DNA from: Ceratorhiza oryzae-sativae
Lineage: Eukaryota; Basidiomycota; Agaricomycetes; Cantharellales; Ceratobasidiaceae
NCBI GenBank assembly: GCA_030998015.1
Contig: JARWMV010000029.1
Coordinates: 116,408 to 180,407 of the forward strand
DNA length: 64,000 nt
Direction of reading: 5' to 3'
The notes beneath the pieces are model-generated. The model was not told where the DNA came from. It did no database searches and was given only the letters and a program-made list of their open reading frames with translations. Positions 32,381-42,688 of the stretch are shown in pieces (within the stretch, counting starts at the first letter, position 1; each line of letters opens with the position of its first letter). A program made the translations under genes and the position numbers.

Positions 32381-32643
32381 CTGAGGTGCATGTCATTTCT
32401 AGGATACTCAAGCAGAGAGCACAGATTAGAGATGTTGTGCCGGAATTCCAGCGCGTTCCGTCTCCCCTGTAGCTCCGTCAGTTCTGCTCTGCTTGGGGCT
32501 CGCTGCGTATCGTTGGATAGCCTTACGTCGCCGCTATCGATTGATCCGCAGTGGGTCCCAAACGGAGCAGAACTGACGGAGCTACAAGGGAGACGGAATG
32601 CACTGGAATTCTGGCATGACATCTCTAGCACAGATGAACTTAC
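32381..32643 (-). other. hAT intron enlarged by a MITE
   Basis: Donor GTAAGT, acceptor CAG. Splicing joins LTVP to SLVDTEHVFSGG in frame. The intron is 263 nt; without the MITE and its 8-bp duplication it would be 54 nt, the usual size here. Confidence 0.8.
32427..32627. mobile_element. Foldback MITE of hAT type
   Basis: 201 bp, almost entirely made of two inverted arms of roughly 80-90 bp beginning TAGAGATG. Perfect 8-bp duplication GCACAGAT at 32419-32426 and 32628-32635. GC-rich and CpG-rich compared with its host. Arm differences are mainly C/T-type changes. Its termini differ from those of the surrounding hAT, so another hAT family mobilised it. Confidence 0.93.
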
Positions 32644-35188
32644 CAGGTACAGTCAATAGATCCAGAGCCAGGCAGGCAACACAAGGGTGGTGCTCCAGCT
32701 TGGAGTCCCAGTAAGAAAGCACCCTGCCATATTGTGAGATGATGTAAGAGGACACAACTGGAGTCTTGAGATACTCCTGGATTGAGTTGCATTCAAGATG
32801 GATTGGCAGCAACAAGGTTGAAGTGTGGCACTGGGTCCAAATACCACAACTAGCCTATATGCATCAAGTTGAGTGTAGTTACTGGCAGACTTGAGATAAA
32901 TCTTACCCTTAGCATTTGCTGGGGGCAGCTACTCTGGGTGGTTTGGGGGTACAGAGAGTTGAAGCACCTGACAAGGCAATTGCAGATTAGCTCAGTAGGA
33001 AACCCACAATCTGCAAACCACTTCAGTTTGCAGTTGGAGCACATTACTAGTTGAATTTGAGTCAGAATAGTGTGAAAAAAAATCCAAAAGGTGTAAAATA
33101 ACCCACCAACAGCTAGAGTGTATATATCCAACTCCATCATTGAACTCATGTATTTTTCAAACACCTGGAGCACAGCTTCAGCTGCAACCTGGGTGATGTG
33201 ATGGAGTCCACAGTTGAGGACATTGTTGTGGATGTTGCACAGTTGAGAGCAAGGTGTCAGGATCTCAGGTAGTGTTTTGTGAATGAGTGGGACTTCTGAC
33301 TGCTTTTTGCAGTCAGTAGGTTCTTGGAAGACCTGTAAAATATACTATAAGCAGGAGTTAGAAGTGGAAAAAATGTATATACCTCAAGCACCTTGCTTAG
33401 CTTGGAAGCTAATGCCCACTGCAGGTTGGTCAGGGAATATTTCTTGAGCTTGAAGCATGGGTTGCTGGTGAGCCACTGCACTGGGGTCTTAAAGTGCAGG
33501 TGGCCTGCAATGCATATCCTGTCAGTGTTCCAGCATGTAGCACAGTGTGTTGGGAGTGCTTTTGCATTGCCTTCAAGCTCTGGATATTTGTTAACAAGCT
33601 CTTTAAAGGCAGTAGTGAAAACCAGCAAGTCTCTCAGATGCTGCACCAGCCCAGATATCTCATTACAGCTGTAAGCTACTTCTATCAAGGTAAATAAGAT
33701 AAAGCTAACTTTTGGAATAATTTGCCAAGCACTGGCCACTTCCTCAGGGCTTAAATGCATGCCTGAGGCAGCCATAATGGCAATTGCCTGTGTAGTCACT
33801 CCCTGTGTGACTCCTATGTCATGTTCAAGCTTGTTGGGGTTGACATCATCAGCTGCATCCTCAGGATCCAGGCTTGGATCATTAGATTCAGTGCTAGGCA
33901 GCTGGACTGCTTCATTTGAGGTAGCTGCTGCTTTTATTTGACATGGGGGAGCTGTAAATAGGGTCATCAATGCCTGTGTAGCAGTGAATTGTCATTATAT
34001 ATGTGCTGTATGATTATTACAAACACCATACTGTTGCCATTAAATTGATGATATGAGCAAAATACCTGACCTGATCACAAGGGCCATGAAAGTTGCCAAT
34101 AAGCTGCTGGAGTTCAGTTACAAGAGTATTGTTATTTGAAGCATTGTCTAGACAAATGCCCATGAGCTGGTCATGCAGCAGTGAGTGATAGGTTAATATG
34201 ATACAGAATAAGTATATTCTAACCTTGTGTGCAGTTCCATACTGTTTCAGGCAGTCATGAATATGATCTGCCATATAACTGCCTGTATGTGCATCTGTGA
34301 GACTGTATCAACAATCATTAGTTGTATGTCTGTTGTGCATATAATATGAGGGTGCAACTTACTGAACAAACTCAAGGATGGCCTTGTACATAAGTGCTTG
34401 TTCATACCAAAACACAATCATGCCCAAGAACAACTGAGATGAAGGACTGGTCCAACCATCAACAGCCAAATGGAGCACACCATTTATTGACTGCACATAT
34501 GAAAATCAAGTAAATATTTTTGCAACTCAGCACAAAAAGGTGACTAGACTTACACCCAGGTAATTTGCTGCCTCAAGCAACCCTGATTGGCAGATATGGA
34601 GGGCATCTCTGGAGAGAGTTGCCCCAGTAGGAAGGCAAGTGCCTGGATGAAGCATCTCAACCTCCTGTTGAGCCAGATCATCAACAATGGACTCAAACAG
34701 CCTGCAGTCCCGAGCACAGCGAAGAGCAAGGATGGCTCAGTGCCTTGCAGCTGAGTAAGATAGCTGAGGATAGAGTGAGGTGTCAGTGGGAATCGGAATT
34801 CCCCTCTGATGATTGCAAGCACACACTGTGCTTATGAGATTCTGGGTTCTGTTGCCAGTATGAAGGTGCTCACAAAACTGAGACACATGGTGGGGAGAGT
34901 TGAACCAACAGTCAAAGCAAAGTATAAGTGTCACGAACTGACACGCATACATCCACTCTACAATATTTTCTTGATTTACTACATTTTATGAGATCATCTT
35001 CAAACATACTTGCCTTTTATGGTATATCTGTATCATGTGACTCAGGGAATGTCCCGGACCGGTAACCGAGATGTATTTCAACTCTGATGTGAAATTCCGC
35101 AGTTCCGCAGTCGCTTCTACTGCTTCTATCTCTTATCTGTCGTGACTCACTGTACGGACTTGTTTGTTATGATGTGGCTTGTACTATG

Positions 35189-35196
35189 TATATAAA
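35189..35196 (+). promoter_or_regulatory. TATA box of Tf1-like LTR
   Basis: TATATAAA about 30 bp before the self-priming sequence at 35222, which places the transcript start at or near that sequence. Confidence 0.7.
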
Positions 35197-35221
35197 CCTG
35201 GTCAAGTTCGCAGAGGACTCC

Positions 35222-35236
35222 TCAAGAACTTGACCT
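35222..35236 (+). promoter_or_regulatory. Self-primer (predicted 5' end of RNA)
   Basis: TCAAGAACTTGACCT is the exact reverse complement of the primer-binding site at 35307-35321. In Tf1-type elements the cleaved 5' end of the element RNA acts as primer. Confidence 0.75.
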
Positions 35237-35306
35237 CTCGTTGAATACAAGTTCTTTTGCCTTTCTTACTATTTTCCTCGTCGCCTGACTTGTCGTCATC
35301 GACATC

Positions 35307-35321
35307 AGGTCAAGTTCTTGA
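35307..35321 (+). promoter_or_regulatory. Self-priming primer-binding site
   Basis: AGGTCAAGTTCTTGA begins two bases after the LTR end, the usual spacing for bases removed by integrase. It does not start with the tRNA-type TGG. Confidence 0.78.
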
Positions 35322-35560
35322 CAATTGTAAGTCTCAGTGTCATCTGGGATACTTTTGGAACACCATCAGCGTCGTCTCAAGATAACTCCTCGTTGCCTTC
35401 CCCAATCCCACTCCACCTATCCACAGTCACGAGATATCGTTGCCCTATACGCGCCTCTGTGAAACCTTGCATAGCCAGGTCCCTCACACGTCGTAACAAG
35501 CTTCGGTTCTCTAATCTCTTTCGTCAACAAGAGGTGGGGTTGCTCATTGCCCTTAAGTAG

Positions 35561-36567
35561 TTGAGCAACGGAGGTCACCTTCCTATTCCAATAGACTTGG
35601 GAAAGGGTCTATTTTTCTCTTTTATCTTACTCTTGCTCGAGTACGTCTCTGACGGAACGCACGGCCCTCAAGTGGCACAACCTTTTACAGAAGACCAGCG
35701 CTGCCGTCTGTGTGGGTGGTTCAGACACCTGTCGATCCACTGTTTCACCCTCAACTCGGTCGAAAGTATCCTTGAAGAAGCCGGGCACATCGATTTCAAC
35801 CGAGTAGTAATCATCAAAGTCCGCCCCCAGAGAGTCGGACGTGCCCAACAAGCCTTTGTCACCGAGCCAGGTGCCCCTGAGTGCAAAATTTGCCATCGGG
35901 CGAACGGAGCCACCTTCCCAGCGCGCTGCCCCTATTGTCCTAAGAAGGACAAATTCCTTTATTACTACACCATCCCCTGCAACCAGCTATAAGCTGGAGA
36001 ACCTTGGCCAACAGCTTCTTCGTCACCTGCTAAATACCATTGAAAACTTCCAAGACAGGTACCGTTACTACCGGAATAAGTACGAAGAAACCCGTGATAA
36101 ACTTCACGAAGCCGAGGCCCATTGCGCATACTTAACCGAACGATTGTGTGAACACCAGGAGGACTACCTATCCCTCCTCCAAGACCATCTCAGACTAGAA
36201 GCAATAGTCCGAGAAACAATTGAACCCCACGAGTACGCCTTCCCCGTCTTCTCAACGCCATCAGACCTCCCTCACCCCACCTTTCTAAGTGGCACGGGCT
36301 CGCCAATTCAGGAAGAAGCACCCCTTCTGGCAGCCCAAATCAATCCTTCCCAAGGAAGCGCTCCTTCGGGACCAAATTAAACTAAAAAGGGTGGAGTGTC
36401 CATATCGTTGCCAGGACACCAAAAGCTGGGACTTGGACGACACGTGGTTGAGGTTCGCGGGAATCAAGAACTTTGAAATCTATAGACTTGTGAGGGGAAC
36501 GGAAATCCTGTATTATCAAAACAACTCTCAATTCCCTGTACTTCCTTACCGTCTTCGTCGCCTTTAA
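35561..36567 (+). pseudogene. Extra ORF upstream of gag with zinc knuckle
   Basis: Three overlapping frames (35561-35992, about 35,960-36380, 36289-36567) read as one decayed protein of about 330 residues with two frameshifts. The N-terminal part has a CX2CX4HX4C knuckle (CRLC GWFR H LSIH C) and a later CX2C pair (CKIC...CPYC). The middle is a long Glu/Arg/Leu helix predicted as coiled coil. The C-terminal part is basic and aromatic. No ATG was fixed with certainty. It precedes gag rather than following it, so it is an additional zinc-binding protein of the element. Family unknown. Confidence 0.5.
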
Positions 36568-36591
36568 AAATCTACTTGAGTCCCTTCTGAA

Positions 36592-37983
36592 ATGGCATCG
36601 CCAACTCCTGCCCCTGCTTGGGCGAATATGTCTGATGAAGATAAGGTCATCTATATGCTTCGATCAATGGACGAACTGCGAGAGCGAACCAATAATCTCC
36701 AAAATGATATTGGGGACGTCGAACACAACAATAAAACCTACACAGATTCACTCGAGGCCAAACTTACCACAAATCAGACAAAAATAGATGCGGATGTGGC
36801 CGGACTAGCCACCAATGTCAACAACCTAGTGGGAATGTTAGCCATTCTCCAAACTACTATCACGCGCATTGAAGCACAAATCAACACCTCCATGGGTGGC
36901 TCAGGCGCTGCTCAAGTACTAGCTCCCACTGGTACAGTCCAATCACAACCAACAGCACCTGCCCCCTCGGGAGGATCAACCGCAAAGGTTAAAATGGCTG
37001 CCCCTCAAAAATTTGATGGCACAAAGCGGGAAGACGCCATCTCATTCAGAATTGCATGTGCCTGATACATCAATACAAACATGAGTGGGCACTCAGCTGA
37101 CCAAGTGGTCGCCTTTATTACCTCTTATCTTGAAGGGTCAGCAGCTGAATGGGTTAACTCGTATGAAGAGTTTGAAATCCTCAACCCTGGAACGGCGATC
37201 CCCTGGCTTCACGATGCCAATCTATTCTGGCAAGAGTTTACTACCCGATATGGGGATCTGAACCGCACCGAAAATAACCACAACAAGTGGCGGAAGTTGA
37301 AACAATCCAAGACGGTTCAGGACTACCTCACCCTATTCAACTTATACTCCACAGGCCTCAACTACAACGATGCCGCCATGCGTGATCAGTTCTATGATGG
37401 TCTGTCGTCAGACGTAACAGATAGCATGGTGGCCCAAAACTACGATCCCCGCACAAAGACATTCGCCCAGCTCACACAGCGGGCCCTGGAAATTGATCGC
37501 CACCTCATTTCCTTCAGTAGCAAGAGGACATCTCATGGGGGCAATAAGTCCAGCAGCAACAATGCTTCGACTAGCAGGCCCACAAATAACCCCCAAAGCG
37601 CTCCCCAAAAGGAGAAATTCAAGAATGGGGAACGCATATACAAGATCAAAGATGGCAGGGCTGTAAAAGGTCAAATTGTAGCCATTGGCCCCAATGCAAA
37701 GGGCTTCACAGTTCCAACTGTCCGTTACGATGGCAGTAATGCCAACATACAAGAATCCTTCAAGGACATAAAGAAGGACAATCACCCACCGGCGGTCCCC
37801 AAGGCAAAGGATCCAGACACAATGGATCTGGATAGCGCAGGAAAAGGGAAGGGAATAAACACCTGCTACAACTGTGGAGGACGGGGCCATATCGCCGCCA
37901 AATGTCCCTCAGCCAAGATGTCAGGATATGAGGCAGTGGTTGAGGATATAGAAACAACCGACGATGAGTTGGTAAAAGAATGA
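36592..37983 (+). pseudogene. gag of Tf1-like element
   Basis: ATG 36592 to TGA 37981-37983, one frame of 463 codons interrupted by a single TGA at 37063-37065. N-terminal helical region (residues 20-100), then a Pro/Ser/Gly linker, a Ty3-type capsid domain (residues ~165-310, ending with LTQRALEIDR), a basic region and a zinc knuckle CX2CX4HX4C (CYNCGGRGHIAAKC). The start of pol overlaps the stop as ATGA. Confidence 0.85.
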
Positions 37984-40900
37984 GCTCAAACCGTGCCAGG
38001 GGGGCGGTCTTGGGCGCTATGTTACAAAATGCGCATAGTGAAAATAAAAATATGGAAATGGAATGTATGTTGTTAGGAAACCAATCACAACTACAGTTTT
38101 TCTTTCATGCATTCCCTCTGTGCATAACCCCTGAACGAAAGTCTGCATATAACATGAAAAAATTCAACGGATGGGCCATGATCGACTCAGGGGCCACGTC
38201 AGTATTTATACATGAAGATTTGGTTAAACAATACTGTATTCCTACCATTGCCCTAAAAACACCAAAAAAACTGAGGGTAATCGATGGAAGGGAGATAGAC
38301 TCTGGGTCTGTGACCCACTACTGCACCTTTGAGCTATGCATTCAAGAGCACCGAGAAATCCTCAGCGCCTATGTTGTGAATGTTGGCAAAAACGATTTAG
38401 TCCTGGGCATGTCATGGCTCAAATTCCATAACCCCAACATTGATTGGGATGGAAAAGACATGAAGTTCGACTCGCCAATATGCCTGAAGCATTGCATCAC
38501 AAAACCCTTGCACGTGCGTGCAAATGAACCGAAGGAGCTTCAGTTGGACTCCCTAGACTCCCTCCCAACAAAATACAAAGAATTCCAGAAAATATTCGCC
38601 GAAGAAGACGACGTCCAACCACTACCACCCCATAGAAAGTGGGATATGGAAATAGATTTAAAACCAGATGCCAAGCCAAGGCATGGTCCCATATATAGCG
38701 TGGGTGTCAAGGAAGATGCAGAATTACGCAAAACCTTGGATTGCCAACTGAAAGCAGGGCATATCAGACCCTCAAGGTCACCAATGGCATCTCCAGTCAT
38801 ATTCGTCAAAAAGAAGAATGGGAAGCTGCGCATGTGCATCGACTACCGACGACTAAATGAAATGACTGTCTCCAATGTATACCCACTCCCACGCATCAAT
38901 GATATTGTGGAAACTTTGCGTGGGGCAAAGATATTCACCAAGTTTGACCTAAAGTGGGGTTTCAATCTCATACGAATTCGGGAAGGAGACGAATGGAAGG
39001 CCGCTTTCAAGACCAAATACGGGCTGTATGAGCCCCTAGTCATGCAATTTGGTCAAAAGAATGCACTGGGAACCTTCATGGCCATGATCCGAGAAGAATT
39101 CCAGGACATCGAAGGCATTTACGTTGTAATTTACATGGACGACATATTAGTATTTTCAAAGAACCAGGAAGAACACAATGAACATGTCAGAGAAGTCCTG
39201 CGCCGGCTTCAAAAGGCTGGTCTATACTGCGCCCTGGAAAAATGTGTTTTTGATGTCACTGAAGTGGACTACCTGGGAATAGTAGTGACTCCCCAGGGAA
39301 TTAAAGTAGACCCAGCCAAGGTTGAAAAGGCTGTCGAATGGCCAACCCCTACCAACCCAACCGAAGTCCTGGAAGGGTTGGGGTTTGCAAACTGGTTGAG
39401 GCACTTCATAAAAGACTTCTCAAAAATCACAAGATGTCTTTATGAACTCGTCAAGAAGGATGTAAAATGGGAATGGACAGAAGAAAGGGATCAAGCATGG
39501 AATCTACTGAAGCAAAAATTAAAAGAAGCCCCCCTCCTAATTCAGCCAGAACCCAACAAACCATTCATTCTGGAAACCGACGCCTCAGGCTATGCCACAG
39601 GTGCTGTATTATTACAATATGGAGAGGACGGAATGCTCCACCCAATTTCTTATTACTCCAAGGCAATGGTCCCAGCAGAAAGAAACTACGATATTTACAA
39701 CAAAGAAATGCTGGCAATCATCAAGGCCCTTAAACACTGGCGTCATTTGCTAGAAGGGGCCGAACACCCAGTAAACATTGTTTGTGACCACAAGAATTTG
39801 GAGTATTGGAAGACAAATTGGCCACTGAACGGTCAGGTCACACGGTGGCATGAGTTCTTATCGAGGTTCGAATTCAAGATTTTATATATTGAAGGGGCAA
39901 AGAATGGCCAGGCAGACGTACTCTCTAGGCTGTCAAGACACATCCCTAAAGAGGGGGGTGAGAGCCAAGCTCTGCTTGCACGAAACCAATTTTTGGAATT
40001 AAAATCTCTGTGGTTACAAGCAATCACACCAGACCATGACCTGGAACAACTCATTAGGGATGCTATCCCAGGAGATGAGCACCTGTCAAAAGTGCTAAAA
40101 GCTCTAGATGACAATGAGAAGGTCAAAGATTGGGAATGGGACGAAGGACTCTTACAACACAAGGGCAGAATCTACGTCCCAAATAACAAAGAACTTCACA
40201 AACTGGTCATTGAAAGCCGTCATGATAGTCCAGCAGCAGGACACCCAGGACAGTTCAGAACTTATGAGTTGCTAAATCGCAAATATACGTGGCTATCAAT
40301 GAAAAAATCAGTCAACGAATACGTCACACACTGCGAGTCATGCATCAGGAACAAGCACAGCAACCAAGTTCCCCCAGGGCTCTTAAACCCAATACCCACA
40401 CCAGAAAAACCTTGGGAAGAAATTACCTACAACCTGATCACCGGGCTACCCCTGTCAGAGGGATTTGATGCCATATTTACAGTTGTCGACTGCCTGACAA
40501 AAATGGTCCACTTTATTCCATGTCAATCGGAAGCCAGTGCTATGGATTGCGCCAACCTGTTCCTAACATATGTATGGAAACTCCATGGGTTACCACGGAA
40601 AACAATCTCAGACTGTGGCCCCAACTTCGCATCCAAATTCTTAAGGCACCTATACAAACGACTGGATATAAAACCCTCCTACTCCACAGCATACCACCCT
40701 CAGACAGATGGCCAGTCCGAACAAGCCAACCAAGTAGTGGAAGGGTACATCAGACACTACGTATCAGACAGACAAGATGACTGGGTCTCACTCCTACCAT
40801 TAGCTGAATTTGCCTACAATAATGGTGTCAATGCCTCAACTGGCAAATCACCATTCTTTGCAAACTACGGTTTCCACCCGAGGCTAGCAGTCGGAGACAG

Positions 40901-41510
40901 GGAGGAACCAGAACTCCCTTTAGCGGACAACCATGCAGAATGGCTCCAAAAGGGCCATGACGAACTCAAGGCAGCCCTGGAGATAGCAAACCAGAGGATC
41001 AAGGAATACTACGACCAGAAGCATCAGACTCCTGAAGCAATTAAGGTTGGAGACAAAGTCTGGCTTGATACCAAAAACATATGGACACAGCAGGCCTCCA
41101 GGAAACTGGCCCACAAAAGAGTTGGACCATTCAGGGTGGTAGCACAACATGGCACACATGCATACAAACTGGACCTACCGATAACCATGAAAATACACCC
41201 AGTGTTTCATGTCTCACTCCTGACCAAATATAAAGACAACCCCTACGGCTGTCAGGTTCCCCCACCACCACCTGTGGTAACTCCTGAAGGGGAAGAAGAG
41301 TTTGAAGTGGAACAGATCATAAAGTCACAATATAACAAAAGATCTAACGTCTTTGAATACTATGTCAAGTGGCTCGGCTATGACGAGCGACAATGGTTAA
41401 CCTATGACGACCTGGTGAACACACCAGAACTCATCGCTGACTATGTCAAGTCGCACCCAAAGGCACCCCAGGACCCCCGTGCCTTGAAGGGGGGAAGTGT
41501 CACGAACTGA
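37980..41510 (+). CDS. pol: pol polyprotein of Tf1-like element
   Basis: 1,176 codons, uninterrupted. Protease (IDSGATSVFI, residue ~65), reverse transcriptase (RMCIDYRRLN; YMDD near residue 385), RNase H (LETDASGYATGAVL), integrase zinc finger (H...H...CESC) and core, GPF/Y-type module and C-terminal chromodomain (EEFEVEQIIKS...WLGYDERQWLTYDDL). The first catalytic Asp of the integrase is Asn (TYNLITGLP). The second Asp and the Glu are present. The RT region also has odd residues in the usual MPFGLTNAP segment (MQFGQKNAL). Starts at ATG 37980 overlapping the gag stop. Confidence 0.93.
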   Translation: MSSNRARGAVLGAMLQNAHSENKNMEMECMLLGNQSQLQFFFHAFPLCITPERKSAYNMKKFNGWAMIDSGATSVFIHEDLVKQYCIPTIALKTPKKLRVIDGREIDSGSVTHYCTFELCIQEHREILSAYVVNVGKNDLVLGMSWLKFHNPNIDWDGKDMKFDSPICLKHCITKPLHVRANEPKELQLDSLDSLPTKYKEFQKIFAEEDDVQPLPPHRKWDMEIDLKPDAKPRHGPIYSVGVKEDAELRKTLDCQLKAGHIRPSRSPMASPVIFVKKKNGKLRMCIDYRRLNEMTVSNVYPLPRINDIVETLRGAKIFTKFDLKWGFNLIRIREGDEWKAAFKTKYGLYEPLVMQFGQKNALGTFMAMIREEFQDIEGIYVVIYMDDILVFSKNQEEHNEHVREVLRRLQKAGLYCALEKCVFDVTEVDYLGIVVTPQGIKVDPAKVEKAVEWPTPTNPTEVLEGLGFANWLRHFIKDFSKITRCLYELVKKDVKWEWTEERDQAWNLLKQKLKEAPLLIQPEPNKPFILETDASGYATGAVLLQYGEDGMLHPISYYSKAMVPAERNYDIYNKEMLAIIKALKHWRHLLEGAEHPVNIVCDHKNLEYWKTNWPLNGQVTRWHEFLSRFEFKILYIEGAKNGQADVLSRLSRHIPKEGGESQALLARNQFLELKSLWLQAITPDHDLEQLIRDAIPGDEHLSKVLKALDDNEKVKDWEWDEGLLQHKGRIYVPNNKELHKLVIESRHDSPAAGHPGQFRTYELLNRKYTWLSMKKSVNEYVTHCESCIRNKHSNQVPPGLLNPIPTPEKPWEEITYNLITGLPLSEGFDAIFTVVDCLTKMVHFIPCQSEASAMDCANLFLTYVWKLHGLPRKTISDCGPNFASKFLRHLYKRLDIKPSYSTAYHPQTDGQSEQANQVVEGYIRHYVSDRQDDWVSLLPLAEFAYNNGVNASTGKSPFFANYGFHPRLAVGDREEPELPLADNHAEWLQKGHDELKAALEIANQRIKEYYDQKHQTPEAIKVGDKVWLDTKNIWTQQASRKLAHKRVGPFRVVAQHGTHAYKLDLPITMKIHPVFHVSLLTKYKDNPYGCQVPPPPPVVTPEGEEEFEVEQIIKSQYNKRSNVFEYYVKWLGYDERQWLTYDDLVNTPELIADYVKSHPKAPQDPRALKGGSVTN
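41486..41497 (+). promoter_or_regulatory. Polypurine tract of Tf1-like element
   Basis: GAAGGGGGGAAG immediately precedes the 3' LTR. Confidence 0.75.
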
Positions 41511-41873
41511 CACGCATACATCCACTCTACAATATTTTCTTGATTTACTACATTTTATGAGATCATCTTCAAACATACTTGCCTTTTATGGTATATCTGT
41601 ATCATGTGACTCAGGGAATGTCCTGGACTGGTAACCGAGATGTATTTCAACTCTGATGTGAAATTCCGCAGTTCCGCAGTCACTTCTACTGCTTCTATCT
41701 CTTATCTGTCGTGACTCACTGTACGGACTTGTTTGTTATGATGTAGCTTGTACTATGTATATAAACCCGGTCAAGTTCGCAGAGGACTCCTCAAGAACTT
41801 GACCTCTCGTCAAATACAAGTTCTTTTGCCTTTCTTACTATTTTCCTCGTCGCCTGACTTGTCGTCGTCGACA
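41498..41873 (+). repeat. 3' LTR of Tf1-like element
   Basis: 376 bp, about 98% identical to the 5' LTR, followed by the ATAAG duplication. Confidence 0.95.
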
Positions 41874-42688
41874 ATAAGCTTGTTGGGCTTGCCAAGACCA
41901 TTGAAGTGCTGCTTGAGCGCAACATTGTAGCAATCATACGCATTAGAGCACCAGCCCTGGTGCTCAGCATCTAAAAATAAAAGATTCAGCACTAAGGCCA
42001 TCAAGCATCGATGGATGAGAGATGTACCTAAGATGTTTGAGTCAGTTTCGTCCCAGACTTCAGCATTGCTCATTGCACTGAGACCTTTACGACGCTTTAG
42101 ACAATGACGAACAGGCTTGTCTGGAGCAGGATGGGTAGCAGAGGGCAGTTCAGAGGGGGGTTCAGTTGTAGACATGTCAAAAAGATGTCAATGACTTTGA
42201 ATGCTCCCTGCTTGCGCTTTTATACACACAAAATACACCAGTGAGTCAAGAAAATTATGCACTATTTTTCTAGCAAGCATATGACGTGCATATAGGACGC
42301 CATTGCTGCCCAGTTGAAAATATACATTTTACTGTAAAATGTACAAACAGCAAGTGCCGCTCCACAATCCCAGCACTTGGCACCCGTGGGCTCACCCGGG
42401 TTTGCTCCCACGCCTAGCGTACCCGCGTCATATATTCCATTCGGTTTCCGGAACCGGCCGAGGCTCTCCGGGTAATTTCCCGCGGGTAATTACCCGGGCT
42501 CATCCGAATTCTCGCTATCCATTTTAATCCCTAGTGGAGACCACATGGATGCGTTAGGCACCGCTATTTAATCAAATTATCTCGAACTATGACCTTAGAA
42601 CGCAGGAATGGCTTTTATAGGGTGTTCTGAACAAGTGCAAAGTTTGAAAGTTGATATGATATTAGCAATCCATGACAGCAACCCAACG

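Larger units (their letters stand above)
34929..35304 (+). repeat. 5' LTR of Tf1-like element
   Basis: 376 bp. TATA box TATATAAA at 35189-35196. A 10-bp perfect inverted repeat (35200-35209 with 35226-35235) overlaps the predicted transcript start. Confidence 0.95.
34929..41873 (+). mobile_element. Complete Tf1/sushi-like Ty3 retrotransposon
   Basis: 6,945 bp with 376-bp LTRs (TGTC...GACA), perfect duplication ATAAG (34924-34928, 41874-41878), self-priming primer-binding site, guanine-rich polypurine tract, gag and a 1,176-codon pol ending in a chromodomain. The LTRs differ by about eight transitions and no transversions, so it is fairly young. It carries an in-frame gag stop, a broken upstream ORF and an Asp-to-Asn change in integrase, so it is probably inactive. 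Inserted in the hAT element. Confidence 0.95.
32205..42175 (-). pseudogene. hAT transposase (interrupted)
   Basis: Starts at ATG 42175 (MSTTEPPS). A short intron follows, then the frame runs to the retrotransposon insertion at 41,873. Removing the insert and one copy of ATAAG restores the same frame (KLI joining LCFDCW). Further minus-strand blocks show hAT motifs: VDGWTSPSSQLFLG (about 34,450), CLDNASNN (about 34,145), a THCATCWNT block (about 33,540) and the C-terminal SLVDTEHVFSGG...LQHCMSS dimerisation motif (32,390-32,300). The stop is at 32205. The last intron (32381-32643) carries a MITE. Other exon borders were not resolved. Confidence 0.75.
32024..42533 (-). mobile_element. hAT transposon containing two younger insertions
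   Basis: Terminal inverted repeats TAGGGATCAAAATGG (left) and the matching TAGGGATTAAAATGG (right, minus strand), with a perfect 8-bp duplication GTGGAGAC at 32016-32023 and 42534-42541: the hAT signature. Inside are a hAT transposase gene on the minus strand, a 201-bp MITE (32427-32627) and a 6,945-bp LTR retrotransposon (34929-41873). Removing both and their duplications gives an original element of about 3.35 kb. The right subterminal region is rich in ACCCGGG/GGGTAA motifs, typical of hAT ends. It lies 148 bp beyond the cct5 stop codon. Confidence 0.92.

Noticed and set aside
35200..35235. LTR inverted repeat as a terminator hairpin
   Set aside because: The arm at 35,226-35,235 is accounted for by the self-primer pairing with the PBS, and only that arm would be in the RNA if transcription starts near 35,222.
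37408..37890. 160-codon minus-strand ORF in gag
   Set aside because: Antisense of a clearly coding capsid/nucleocapsid region with motifs on the plus strand.
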